From Methanobacterium sp. UBA8 (GTDB taxonomy: Archaea > Methanobacteriota > Methanobacteria > Methanobacteriales > Methanobacteriaceae): DNA of 9,890 nucleotides. The notes under the pieces were generated by a model. It was not told the DNA's origin, searched no databases, and was given only the letters and a program-made list of their open reading frames with translations. The stretch's first letter is position 1; each line of letters starts with the position of its first letter. The translations under genes were made by a program, and so were the position numbers. The stretch covers positions 1,746-11,635 of the forward strand of contig DADN01000115.1 of assembly GCA_002509665.1 (NCBI GenBank), written 5' to 3'. This document shows, piece by piece, positions 1-6,279 of the stretch.

Positions 1-902
1 TTAGGAATGTTTTGGTCCTGTTATATATGTTCATTATTTACATTAAAAAACATAAACTGCCTGAACTTGAATTTGATCCTTCTTTTTGGAAATCAACCAT
101 AAAAGAGGCGCTTCCATTTGCTTTATCTGGAATTTTCCTCACATTGTTTATATGGATACCTTCCATAATTCTTTCTGTAGCAGCGGGTAAAGAAGCAGTA
201 GGCTTCTACGGTGCGCCTAATAAACTTATATATTTCTTTTTATCTCTTTATTCAGTTTATATGATTGCAGTTTTTCCGGTTATGTCCATTTTTTATAAGA
301 AATCAGAAAATTCACTTAAATTTATTTATGAACGCTCTCTCAAGTACACGATGATTATTTGCTTACCAGTAACCATCTTTATTTCTTTACTGGCTCCTCA
401 AATTATAAAAGCAGTATATGGAGATGCATATGGTCCTTCCGCTTTAGCTCTTCAGATTTTGGTATGGACACTTACTTTAGTTTCTGTAAGTGGTATCTCT
501 GCGAACCTTTTAGGATCAATTAACAGGCAACTTACAGTAATTAAAATAACTGCTATTGGAATAGTCCTGAATATAGTATTAGGACTTATATTGATACATA
601 AATTTAGTTTTATTGGCGCATCAATTACTACAGTAGTTACAGATGTTTCAGTACTGCTTATTATGTTATATGTTATCTCTAAAACGAAATTTGTGGATAG
701 ATCTTTGTTTAGGGACTTACCAAAAATAATTTTATCTAATTTAACAATGATTTTTGCGGTATATTGTTTAAAAGATTTAAATTTAGTTATAGTGGTTTTA
801 TCTGGATTTACTGTTTATTTAGTAGCTCTTAATTTCACCAGGATCTTTGATGAAAATGATTTAATTATCCTTAAAAAAATGTATAAAAACGAAGGTAAGT
901 AA
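1..902 (+). CDS. Polysaccharide/oligosaccharide flippase, C-terminal part (5' end outside window)
   Basis: The reading frame is already open at base 3 and shows 299 residues before the TAA at 900-902. The gene therefore starts outside the window, and the TTG or ATG codons near base 12 are not convincing starts. The protein is strongly hydrophobic, with repeated 20-residue membrane segments separated by short basic loops. The pattern LPFALSGIFLTLF, then GFYGAPNKL, then ALALQILVWTL and SINRQ is typical of the C-terminal half of Wzx/RfbX-like flippases (PST branch of the MOP exporters), which usually have 12-14 helices and 430-500 residues. Such proteins move lipid-linked glycans across the cytoplasmic membrane for surface polysaccharide or N-glycan assembly. 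The substrate cannot be read from sequence. A small ORF follows with no gap. Confidence is high for the family and low for the substrate. Confidence 0.85.
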   Translation, partial: RNVLVLLYMFIIYIKKHKLPELEFDPSFWKSTIKEALPFALSGIFLTLFIWIPSIILSVAAGKEAVGFYGAPNKLIYFFLSLYSVYMIAVFPVMSIFYKKSENSLKFIYERSLKYTMIICLPVTIFISLLAPQIIKAVYGDAYGPSALALQILVWTLTLVSVSGISANLLGSINRQLTVIKITAIGIVLNIVLGLILIHKFSFIGASITTVVTDVSVLLIMLYVISKTKFVDRSLFRDLPKIILSNLTMIFAVYCLKDLNLVIVVLSGFTVYLVALNFTRIFDENDLIILKKMYKNEGK

Positions 903-1118
903 ATGTTTAAAGAATTTATAACAAAAATAAGTGGTTTAAAATTGATATGGGGGAAGGTGGATCAAATGAAGGTGAATAAAATGTCACATCCCCATATCAA
1001 AGGGTCAACTAATTTATGGTACAATTTAAACTTAAACATTAACATATTTAAAGTTTTCTATAAATTAGAAAATAAACCTCAAAGATTTAATGTAAATGAA
1101 TTTAAGAGAGAAAATTAA
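903..1118 (+). CDS. Unrecognised small ORF, 71 aa (45 or 50 aa if an internal ATG is used)
   Basis: I do not recognise this protein. It is basic, Asn/Lys-rich, and has no clear membrane segment or signal peptide. The ATG at 903 touches the flippase stop codon and has GAAGGT at 891-896. Two further in-frame ATGs, at 966 and 981, are also preceded by GAAGGT (953-958 and 968-973), and the best Shine-Dalgarno match belongs to the 981 start (GAAGGTGA). The real product may thus be MSHPHIKG... of 45 residues. A TATA-like TTTATA at 915-920 could drive the shorter forms separately. An 11-bp inverted repeat lies inside the ORF. It may be a genuine small gene co-transcribed with the flippase, or a decayed remnant of a larger gene. 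The base composition is consistent with either. Confidence 0.35.
   Translation: MFKEFITKISGLKLIWGKVDQMKVNKMSHPHIKGSTNLWYNLNLNINIFKVFYKLENKPQRFNVNEFKREN
942..1000 (+). repeat. 11-bp perfect inverted repeat with 37-nt loop
   Basis: TTGATATGGGG at 942-952 is the exact reverse complement of CCCCATATCAA at 990-1000. As RNA this would form an 11-bp stem whose loop holds two GAAGGT ribosome-binding sites and the ATGs at 966 and 981. It may control which start of the small ORF is used, or it may be an operator-like element. No function is shown. Confidence 0.5.
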
Positions 1119-1172
1119 ATTAAAAATAAAAGTTAGGTTTTAATGATTTCATACAAAAAAGGCAGTGCTTAA

Positions 1173-3596
1173 ATGAAATTACGCGGAAAAACTCTGGTAT
1201 TTATGGCATTTATAATCCTGTTTTTAACTGCGGGTTTCTTTGTAATCTCAGAGATGATATTTGTGGGCAGTTCATCTGAGAGTGAAACTAGTTATACTCA
1301 TCTGGTATTAAATAACACTCTCAATTCTTTAAATAACAGTTTGGAATCCTTAAATAACAGTGCAAATGACTGGTCAAGCTGGGATGATGCTTATTACTAT
1401 GTAAGTGGCGATAAACCTAATTTTTTAAATAAAACTCTTGTTAATGATGCATTTTTAAAATTAAATATGGACTTTATATTATTTGCAAATAATAATGGTA
1501 AAATAGTCTATGCCGAAGCATATAACAGAACAAGTCAGAAAGAGATACAGCTACCTTCCAATCTGGATCAAACTTTAATAAACAATGGCTTAATGTTAAA
1601 TAAAAGCATTAATAAAAGTTTATCAGGGATTATAATCATTAACGGGATCCCTATGATCGTGGTTTCAAACCCTATTTTGAAGAGCAGTGGGGAGGGTCCG
1701 TCACATGGAACTCTAATTATGGGCAGGTTCCTAAACCCAGATATGTTAAGCCGTCTTTCTAACAGTGGAATTGTTTCTGTTCAATCTGTTAATACTACAA
1801 GTGCATCCCCTGATTTTATAAATGCCATATCACATTTATCAAATGAAACACCGGTTTATGTAACTAATTTAAGTCACGACTCTATTGCGGGATACAGTAT
1901 TTTAGAGGGGGTGGGTAACAGTCCTGATCTGGTTTTAAAAGTTGAATTGCCTCGTTTTATCAATGATGACTATGAAAACGCTATTTTCGATCTTATATTA
2001 TCTTTAATTATAATGGGATTACTGGCAGCGATGTTTATCACATATTACCTTGATAGGAATGTTCTTTACAGACTGGATCAAATAATAGAAAGCATTACTG
2101 GAATAGGTAAAAAGACGGATTTATCTAAAAGGGTACCTGTTTTAGGTAATGATGAACTGGCTGATTTATCAACTTCAGTAAATAAAATGTTAGGATCTCT
2201 TCAGGAATCTAATTCTAATTTAGAAAAGAGTGAAGAAAGGTACAGAACGATATTTGAAAATACAGGTACTGCAATGGTCATAATTGGGAAAGATATGGCT
2301 ATAAATTTAGTAAATGATGAATTTGAAAAAATGACCGGGTTTTTAAAGGGTGAAATTGAAAATAAAAAGCATTTACTGGATTTTGTAGTTAAAGAACAGT
2401 TAGATAAAATTGAGGCCCACTATAATTTTAATGAATTTAAAGAAAAAAACACACTTAATAATTATGAAATAGGGTTAAAAACCAAAAATGGTGATATTAA
2501 GGATTTGTTTGCAACATTTGGTTTTATTCCAGAAACTAAACAAGCTTTGATATCTTTTATAGATGTTACCGATCGTAAAAAAGCACAAGAAGATTTAAAA
2601 AGACATGCTGCATTATTGGATATTTCATATGAAGCTATTTTTTCATGGAGTTTTGAAGAGGGTATATTATCATGGAATCAAGGTGCTGAAAGACTTTATG
2701 GATACAGTAAGGAAGAATCAATTGGTAAAATTAGTCATGAACTGCTTAAAACTAAACATCCTCAGGGATTGGAAGATTTCATGGTAAAATTAGATAAATA
2801 TGATATGTGGACTGGTGAACTAATTCATACAACTAAAAACGGCGAAGAACTCATCATGGAAAGCAGGCAGCAGTTAATTCAGGATTCTCATGGCAATAAA
2901 ATTATTATTGAAACTAATCGGGATATTACAGAACGTAAGCGCGCAGAAGATAAAATAAGGGCATCGTTAAAGGAAAAAGAGGTACTTCTCCGGGAAATTC
3001 ACCACAGGGTAAAGAATAACCTGCAGATAATTTCAACTCTTTTGGCACTTCAATCTGATGAAATCACCGACCAGAAGACCCTTGAGAATTACAGGGAAAG
3101 TGAAAACCGTATCCAGTCTATAGCTTTAATTCATGAAAAAATGTATCAATCCAGGGATATTTCCAATATTGATTTTACAAGCTATATAAAGAGTTTAATA
3201 AGCGATCTTATGTATTCATATGATGCTGATTCGAGAAATATTAAATCTGTAATCGATACTGATAATTTCCTGTTTAGTATTGAAACAGTACAACCTCTTG
3301 GTTTAATAATCAATGAAATCATTTCAAACAGTTTAAAATATGCATTTAAAAATAGAGATGAAGGCAATATTCTAGTTAAACTTGAAAAAGTGGATTCTAA
3401 TAATTTTAGGCTTACTGTTAGTGATAATGGTATAGGATTCCCTGAAAATATTGACTTCAAAAATACCAGCTCTTTAGGACTTCAATTAGTAAATGAACTC
3501 GTAAAACAACTTGAAGGAGATATAAAACTTAATACAGATAATGGAACTGAATTTATAATTGTATTTAAAGAATTGGAATATAAAAAAAGGATATAG
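1173..3596 (+). CDS. Membrane sensor histidine kinase: CHASE4-type ectodomain, HAMP, PAS-PAS, HisKA_2-type, HATPase
   Basis: This 807-residue protein senses an unknown extracytoplasmic signal and should autophosphorylate on histidine. The domain order is: TM1 about 9-30; ectodomain about 31-268 carrying the CHASE4-like motif DWSSWDDAYYYV at 66-77; TM2 about 270-293; HAMP about 293-345; PAS1 about 355-470; PAS2 about 477-593, ending in DITERKRAE. The dimerisation/phosphoacceptor segment LLREIHHRVKNNLQ has H610/H611, the hallmark of the HisKA_2 class. The ATP-binding domain has an N box (N714, N719), a G1 box DNGIGF (D751) and a G2 box SSLGLQLV (from S766). All catalytic boxes look intact. The ectodomain holds ten N-x-S/T sequons. 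The Shine-Dalgarno before the ATG is weak (AGGCAGTG). The next gene, a response regulator, follows after 57 nt with no obvious promoter between, so they are likely co-transcribed and cognate. The ligand is unknown. Confidence 0.92.
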   Translation: MKLRGKTLVFMAFIILFLTAGFFVISEMIFVGSSSESETSYTHLVLNNTLNSLNNSLESLNNSANDWSSWDDAYYYVSGDKPNFLNKTLVNDAFLKLNMDFILFANNNGKIVYAEAYNRTSQKEIQLPSNLDQTLINNGLMLNKSINKSLSGIIIINGIPMIVVSNPILKSSGEGPSHGTLIMGRFLNPDMLSRLSNSGIVSVQSVNTTSASPDFINAISHLSNETPVYVTNLSHDSIAGYSILEGVGNSPDLVLKVELPRFINDDYENAIFDLILSLIIMGLLAAMFITYYLDRNVLYRLDQIIESITGIGKKTDLSKRVPVLGNDELADLSTSVNKMLGSLQESNSNLEKSEERYRTIFENTGTAMVIIGKDMAINLVNDEFEKMTGFLKGEIENKKHLLDFVVKEQLDKIEAHYNFNEFKEKNTLNNYEIGLKTKNGDIKDLFATFGFIPETKQALISFIDVTDRKKAQEDLKRHAALLDISYEAIFSWSFEEGILSWNQGAERLYGYSKEESIGKISHELLKTKHPQGLEDFMVKLDKYDMWTGELIHTTKNGEELIMESRQQLIQDSHGNKIIIETNRDITERKRAEDKIRASLKEKEVLLREIHHRVKNNLQIISTLLALQSDEITDQKTLENYRESENRIQSIALIHEKMYQSRDISNIDFTSYIKSLISDLMYSYDADSRNIKSVIDTDNFLFSIETVQPLGLIINEIISNSLKYAFKNRDEGNILVKLEKVDSNNFRLTVSDNGIGFPENIDFKNTSSLGLQLVNELVKQLEGDIKLNTDNGTEFIIVFKELEYKKRI
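1308..1370 (+). repeat. Three tandem 21-bp units encoding heptads in the kinase ectodomain
   Basis: TTAAATAACA recurs at 1308, 1329 and 1350, exactly 21 nt apart, and encodes three successive 7-residue units LNNTLNS, LNNSLES and LNNSAND. The rest of each unit is diverged. The stretch lies just before the DWSSWDD motif and probably forms the long N-terminal helix of the CHASE4 fold. Each unit carries one N-x-S/T sequon. Confidence 0.6.
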
Positions 3597-3653
3597 TAAT
3601 GTAGAATCAGTGTTAACTCTAATTGAATTAGATAAATTAACTTAAGGGATAAA

Positions 3654-4517
3654 ATGGAAGCCAAAGTATTAATTGTTGAAGATGAGAGGATTCTAGCTAT
3701 CGGAATGAAACGCAAACTGGAAAATGCAGGATATACTGTAACTGGAACTGCTTCTTCAGGAGAGGAAGCGATTGAAAATGTAAAAAAAACCAGTCCAGAT
3801 TTAGTTTTAATGGATATAGTTTTAAAGGGGGATATGGATGGTATTGAGGCGGCTCAGCAAATTATCAACCTTTACAATATTCCAGTTATTTATATTACAG
3901 CCTATGCGGATGAGGAAATTCTGGAACGCGCCATGGTAACTGAACCATATGGATATTTATTGAAGCCTTTCAATCCACGCGAATTAAAAGCCAACATTAA
4001 AATGGCCCTTTACAAACATAAAGCAGAAACTGAAAGGAAAGAATTGATGAAAAATAGAGTTATGGAAGATTATTATCAGTTTATGATTCAGGGTATGGAT
4101 GAATCTAAATACCACAGTGAAATGGATGTTAAGAATACACTTCTTAAAACGTTTGAAAAGAGTTTTGAAGATAAAATGAAACCTAAGTTTGAGAAGGAGC
4201 TCAAAAATAATGGTTTAGACATATCCAAAGATGATATTGTTCTCTTATTTGAAGTTTACATTTCATGGATATCAGAACTCTTTACAAGTTTTGGTATTAA
4301 AAATAAAATAAGGCCAGAAAATGATTCATGGTATTTAGAATTCTTTAACTGTCCATGGAGTGCATATTCAGTTAAAAATAAGATATTTTGCATCAACTGT
4401 AATGCAATGGTTAGCTGCAGTTTTAAATGGATGAATATTCAAGGAGATGTCTGTATGATATCTAGTATAGCAGACAAGTTTTCAAAGTGTTCTTTTAAAT
4501 TTTATTCTACCCCTTAA
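3654..4517 (+). CDS. Response regulator with Cys-rich methanogen-type output domain
   Basis: The 287-residue protein has an N-terminal receiver domain (about 1-124) with the acidic pair D10/E11, phosphoacceptor D54 in LVLMDIVLKG, T82 in YITAYAD and K104 in LLKPF, so it should be a working phospho-receiver. After a charged linker, residues about 145-287 form an output domain that is not a bacterial HTH. It contains six cysteines: C233 (NCPW), C246 and C249 (FCINC), C255, C267 and C279 near the end. This pattern resembles what I recall as methanogen output domain 1 (MetOD1); I could not check it. A metal-binding or thiol-based role is plausible but unproven. The position 57 nt after the histidine kinase suggests it is the cognate partner. 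The start ATG has GGGAT just upstream. The receiver is about 70% identical to that of the gene at 5199-5870. Confidence 0.9.
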   Translation: MEAKVLIVEDERILAIGMKRKLENAGYTVTGTASSGEEAIENVKKTSPDLVLMDIVLKGDMDGIEAAQQIINLYNIPVIYITAYADEEILERAMVTEPYGYLLKPFNPRELKANIKMALYKHKAETERKELMKNRVMEDYYQFMIQGMDESKYHSEMDVKNTLLKTFEKSFEDKMKPKFEKELKNNGLDISKDDIVLLFEVYISWISELFTSFGIKNKIRPENDSWYLEFFNCPWSAYSVKNKIFCINCNAMVSCSFKWMNIQGDVCMISSIADKFSKCSFKFYSTP

Positions 4518-4527
4518 ATATTTGAGA

Positions 4528-4539
4528 AATCAATTGATT
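4528..4539. promoter_or_regulatory. 12-bp perfect palindrome upstream of a TATA-like box
   Basis: AATCAATTGATT at 4528-4539 equals its own reverse complement and lies about 9 bp before the TATA-like box at 4548. In AT-rich DNA a 12-bp palindrome can arise by chance, so this is only a weak operator candidate. Confidence 0.25.
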
Positions 4540-4547
4540 GATAGAAA

Positions 4548-4555
4548 TTTATATA
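4548..4555 (+). promoter_or_regulatory. Candidate archaeal TATA box, upstream of the RHH gene
   Basis: TTTATATA at 4548-4555, preceded by a purine-rich GAAA that could serve as a BRE, is a near-ideal archaeal box A. Transcription would start near 4577-4582, giving a leader of roughly 80 nt to the ATG at 4659. It would drive the RHH gene, the 111-aa protein and the second response regulator. Confidence 0.5.
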
Positions 4556-4587
4556 TAACTGAATTTTTAATCTTTAAATGATTTTAT

Positions 4588-4598
4588 TAAATATAAAG
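4588..4598 (+). promoter_or_regulatory. Second candidate TATA box, upstream of the RHH gene
   Basis: TAAATATAAAG at 4588-4598 is another plausible box A. Start-site spacing of about 25 nt would place initiation near 4618, inside the 18-bp palindrome. Either or both TATA candidates may be used. Confidence 0.35.
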
Positions 4599-4605
4599 AA
4601 TATAA

Positions 4606-4623
4606 TAATGAATTAATTCATTA
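4606..4623. promoter_or_regulatory. 18-bp perfect palindrome, candidate operator
   Basis: TAATGAATTAATTCATTA at 4606-4623 is its own reverse complement over all 18 bases. It lies 35 nt before the start codon of the RHH-like regulator and overlaps the start site predicted from the TATA-like box at 4588. Small RHH proteins bind DNA as dimers on palindromic or repeated sites and commonly repress their own promoter, so autoregulation is a reasonable inference. Confidence 0.45.
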
Positions 4624-4658
4624 ATAAATGGAAATTAAAAATTAAAAAGAGGAATATC

Positions 4659-4838
4659 ATGGGATGCATCACTATATGTATATCTGATGAGTTAGAAATC
4701 GCGTTTAGAAGAGTGGCAAGAATTTCTTATGGAGAAAAACAGGGTAAAATGTCAAGAGGGGCTGAAGAAGCGTTATATCAATGGTGTAAACAAAAAATAG
4801 AAGAATTAGATGTTGATGAAAAGGAAATTTTTGATTAA
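4659..4838 (+). CDS. Small ribbon-helix-helix (CopG-like) regulator, 59 aa
   Basis: An ATG at 4659 with AGAGGA at 4648-4653 opens a 59-codon frame ending in TAA at 4836-4838. The product begins MGCITICISDELEIAF: a short alternating hydrophobic strand (about residues 3-8), then SDELE leading into helix 1 (about 9-24). A second helix, KMSRGAEEALYQWCKQKI (30-47), carries the S-x-G-A-E-E-A-L pattern common in RHH proteins, and the tail is acidic. This fits the ribbon-helix-helix fold, in which strands from two subunits insert into the major groove. It has three cysteines (C3, C7, C43), unusual for so small a regulator. It lies 12 nt before the 111-aa gene, so it heads a three-gene unit and probably regulates it from the palindrome upstream. 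No toxin-like partner is adjacent. The fold assignment is by eye; the target is inferred. Confidence 0.7.
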   Translation: MGCITICISDELEIAFRRVARISYGEKQGKMSRGAEEALYQWCKQKIEELDVDEKEIFD

Positions 4839-4850
4839 GAGGGGGATCAC

Positions 4851-5186
4851 ATGGCAGAAAACAAAACAAAAAATACTTCAGAAGATTTAAGCTCTAAAAC
4901 CGTTGATGAAGACATTTTTAATGAAGTAAACAAGTTTTTAAAGGAAAAAGAACAGTACATCAAAGATTCAATAATTGGATCCAGGGTAATGGAAGAATTA
5001 GGTGAATTTAGTCTGGATGTTGGGATTAAAAAAACATATCTGTGCGCCCCGGAAAGTGAAAATGTTTACAGCGTTCTAACTAAAGTTATTGAAAAATTTA
5101 TCCAGGCATACGGCGGTACTGCGACTATTTACCCTAAAGGTGAACAGATCTGCCTTGAACTTATAACACCTAAAAGAGGCGTATGA
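4851..5186 (+). CDS. Free-standing paralogue of the response-regulator output domain, 111 aa
   Basis: The function is not known. Residues 21-105 align with the C-terminal domain (132-222) of the response regulator encoded next at 5199-5870. Shared patterns are DI[FY]xxVxxFLxExE, then Fx[LI]D[VI]G[IL]KxxY, and at the end YP[KR]G[ED]x[IL]CLE. The first 20 residues are a polar Ser/Thr/Lys/Glu-rich extension with no counterpart. There is no receiver domain, signal peptide or membrane span, so it is a cytosolic solo copy. It starts 12 nt after the RHH stop with the strong Shine-Dalgarno GGGGGATC, and the next ATG is 12 nt after its stop, so all three genes are likely translated from one mRNA. A role as dimer partner, competitor or shared effector of the regulator is an inference from the homology. 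Confidence 0.8.
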   Translation: MAENKTKNTSEDLSSKTVDEDIFNEVNKFLKEKEQYIKDSIIGSRVMEELGEFSLDVGIKKTYLCAPESENVYSVLTKVIEKFIQAYGGTATIYPKGEQICLELITPKRGV

Positions 5187-5198
5187 ACAGGTGTAAAA

Positions 5199-5870
5199 AT
5201 GCCAGAAACTAAAATATTGATAGTCGAAGATGAAAAAATCCTGGCCATGGGACTAAAAAAGAAATTGGAGAAATTAGGGTATTTGGTAACAGATTTAGCT
5301 TCATCTGGTGCGGAAGCAATTGAAAGTGTTAAAAAAGTACAACCAGATCTTGTTTTAATGGATATAGTACTTAAAGGAGCAATGGATGGAATAGAAACTG
5401 CAGAATTCGTTGTTAACCTCTATGATATACCTATCATTTATCTTACTGCTTATGCAGATGATGAAATGCTTGCAAGGGCTGAAAAAACATGTCCTTATGG
5501 ATATATACTAAAACCATATAAAGACAGTGAATTAAAGGCCAATATTAAGATGGCTGTTTATAAACACAGCGCTCAAAAAGAGAAGGTAATGGACTTTGAG
5601 GATATATATCGTGATGTTACACGTTTCCTTGATGAAAATGAAGGTTCATTTAAAGAAGGTGTACTGGACGGAGAATCACTTAATGGGCCTTTTAACATAG
5701 ATATTGGGCTTAAAAATATTTATATATCTACAGATAGAAATAATAAAGTGGCATACGCTGCTTTTTATAAGTTATTAATTGATATTGCCCGAAAATATGC
5801 AGTTTCAGAAGAAAATAAGGTTGTTGTATATCCTAGAGGAGATGAACTTTGTTTAGAATTTTCTAAATAA
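5199..5870 (+). CDS. Response regulator with small C-terminal output domain of unknown function
   Basis: This 223-residue protein has a receiver domain (about 1-125) with D11/E12, phosphoacceptor D55 in LVLMDIVLKG, T83 in YLTAYAD and K105 in ILKPY, all expected for activity. The receiver matches that of the gene at 3654-4517 at about 86 of 123 positions by hand count. The output domain (about 131-223) is unlike the Cys-rich domain there. It matches the free-standing 111-aa protein just upstream and ends in the shared motif YPRGDELCLEF. The domain looks like a small alpha/beta fold and has no HTH. AGGTGT precedes the ATG. Likely inputs are the histidine kinase at 1173-3596 or an unlinked kinase. 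A T-rich terminator follows. The receiver assignment is certain; the output role is unknown. Confidence 0.9.
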   Translation: MPETKILIVEDEKILAMGLKKKLEKLGYLVTDLASSGAEAIESVKKVQPDLVLMDIVLKGAMDGIETAEFVVNLYDIPIIYLTAYADDEMLARAEKTCPYGYILKPYKDSELKANIKMAVYKHSAQKEKVMDFEDIYRDVTRFLDENEGSFKEGVLDGESLNGPFNIDIGLKNIYISTDRNNKVAYAAFYKLLIDIARKYAVSEENKVVVYPRGDELCLEFSK

Positions 5871-5876
5871 AGAACA

Positions 5877-5910
5877 TTTTATTTTTTATCTTTATTTATT
5901 TTATATCTTT
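5877..5910 (+). terminator. T-rich archaeal-type terminator after the signalling cluster
   Basis: Immediately after the TAA of the second response regulator the plus strand becomes a nearly pure T/A run with several T clusters, including TTTTATTTTTT. Archaeal RNA polymerase terminates on such U tracts without needing a hairpin. It lies between two converging genes. Confidence 0.55.
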
Positions 5911-5922
5911 AAAATAAGACTT

Positions 5923-6072
5923 CTATTTTATTAAGTACCAGTATACTGAATATATAGCACAATAATAAACATACATCACTGCTACAAATAAAACAGCTGC
6001 TTTTAGCATGTTCTTTTTTGTTTCACCTAAAAAAGTTACTGATGAACTGGTTTTTGTTTGTATCTGATTCAC
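5923..6072 (-). CDS. Small single-span membrane protein, 49 aa, GTG start
   Basis: On the minus strand a GTG at 6072-6070 is preceded by AGGTG (6083-6079) with a 6-nt gap, and the frame ends in TAG at 5925-5923. The product starts MNQIQTKTSSSVTFLGETKK, a polar head of about 20 residues with two lysines. It then runs into a hydrophobic, Tyr-rich span MLKAAVLFVAVMYVYYCAIY and a short tail ending WYLIK. This is a textbook layout for a one-helix protein, probably N-in by the positive-inside rule. I recognise no family. It lies 196 nt downstream of the peptide transporter on the same strand, so it could be a late operon member. It also has a possible promoter of its own (TTTAAAAT at 6118-6111). 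The good ribosome-binding site, complete frame and single hydrophobic helix argue for a real gene; the small size leaves doubt. Confidence 0.55.
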   Translation of the reverse strand: MNQIQTKTSSSVTFLGETKKNMLKAAVLFVAVMYVYYCAIYSVYWYLIK

Positions 6073-6107
6073 AGAAAACACCTACTTTCCCTAATTTGTA
6101 AGTTATT

Positions 6108-6131
6108 ACCATTTTAAACGACTTAAATGGT
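6108..6131. promoter_or_regulatory. Imperfect inverted repeat at the possible promoter of the 49-aa gene
   Basis: ACCATTT at 6108-6114 pairs with AAATGGT at 6125-6131, and the arms extend by TAA/TTA if one T is bulged. The repeat overlaps the TTTAAAAT box on the minus strand, about 40 nt before the GTG start. It may be an operator; the evidence is limited to symmetry and position. Confidence 0.25.
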
Positions 6132-6255
6132 TACTTATGTCACACATTTTCTTCTTTAACTTAACCGTCTTTGTTTTATCTAAGACTCTTAATGTATAAT
6201 GTAACATTTTAAATATTTAAATTTTTTGGTTAATGAAATGTTAAAATTGAAATTA

Positions 6256-6279
6256 GGATTCAATGAAGTTATTGAATCC
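6256..6279 (-). terminator. 9-bp perfect hairpin overlapping the stop codon of the peptide transporter
   Basis: GGATTCAAT (6256-6264) and ATTGAATCC (6271-6279) form a perfect 9-bp stem with a 6-nt loop. The stem spans the last codons and the TAA of the transporter. On the minus strand it is followed by moderately T-rich DNA. It may act as a 3'-end stabiliser or terminator, which bears on whether the 49-aa gene is co-transcribed. Confidence 0.4.

Noticed and set aside
2605..2787. 60-codon plus-strand frame inside the histidine kinase
   Set aside because: It lies wholly in another frame of the PAS2 coding region, which is well supported; the product has no family look.
3182..3715. Two minus-strand frames (3182-3460 and 3482-3715) antisense to the kinase end and regulator start
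   Set aside because: They are shadows of confidently assigned genes, with low-complexity hydrophobic products and no good ribosome-binding context.
4659..5186. Toxin-antitoxin pair (RHH protein plus 111-aa protein)
   Set aside because: RHH antitoxins often precede toxins, but the 111-aa protein is a paralogue of a response-regulator output domain and not a known toxin fold.
6009..6060. Short plus-strand ATG frame starting MFFFVSPKK
   Set aside because: Only about 19 codons, and antisense to the better-supported 49-aa frame.
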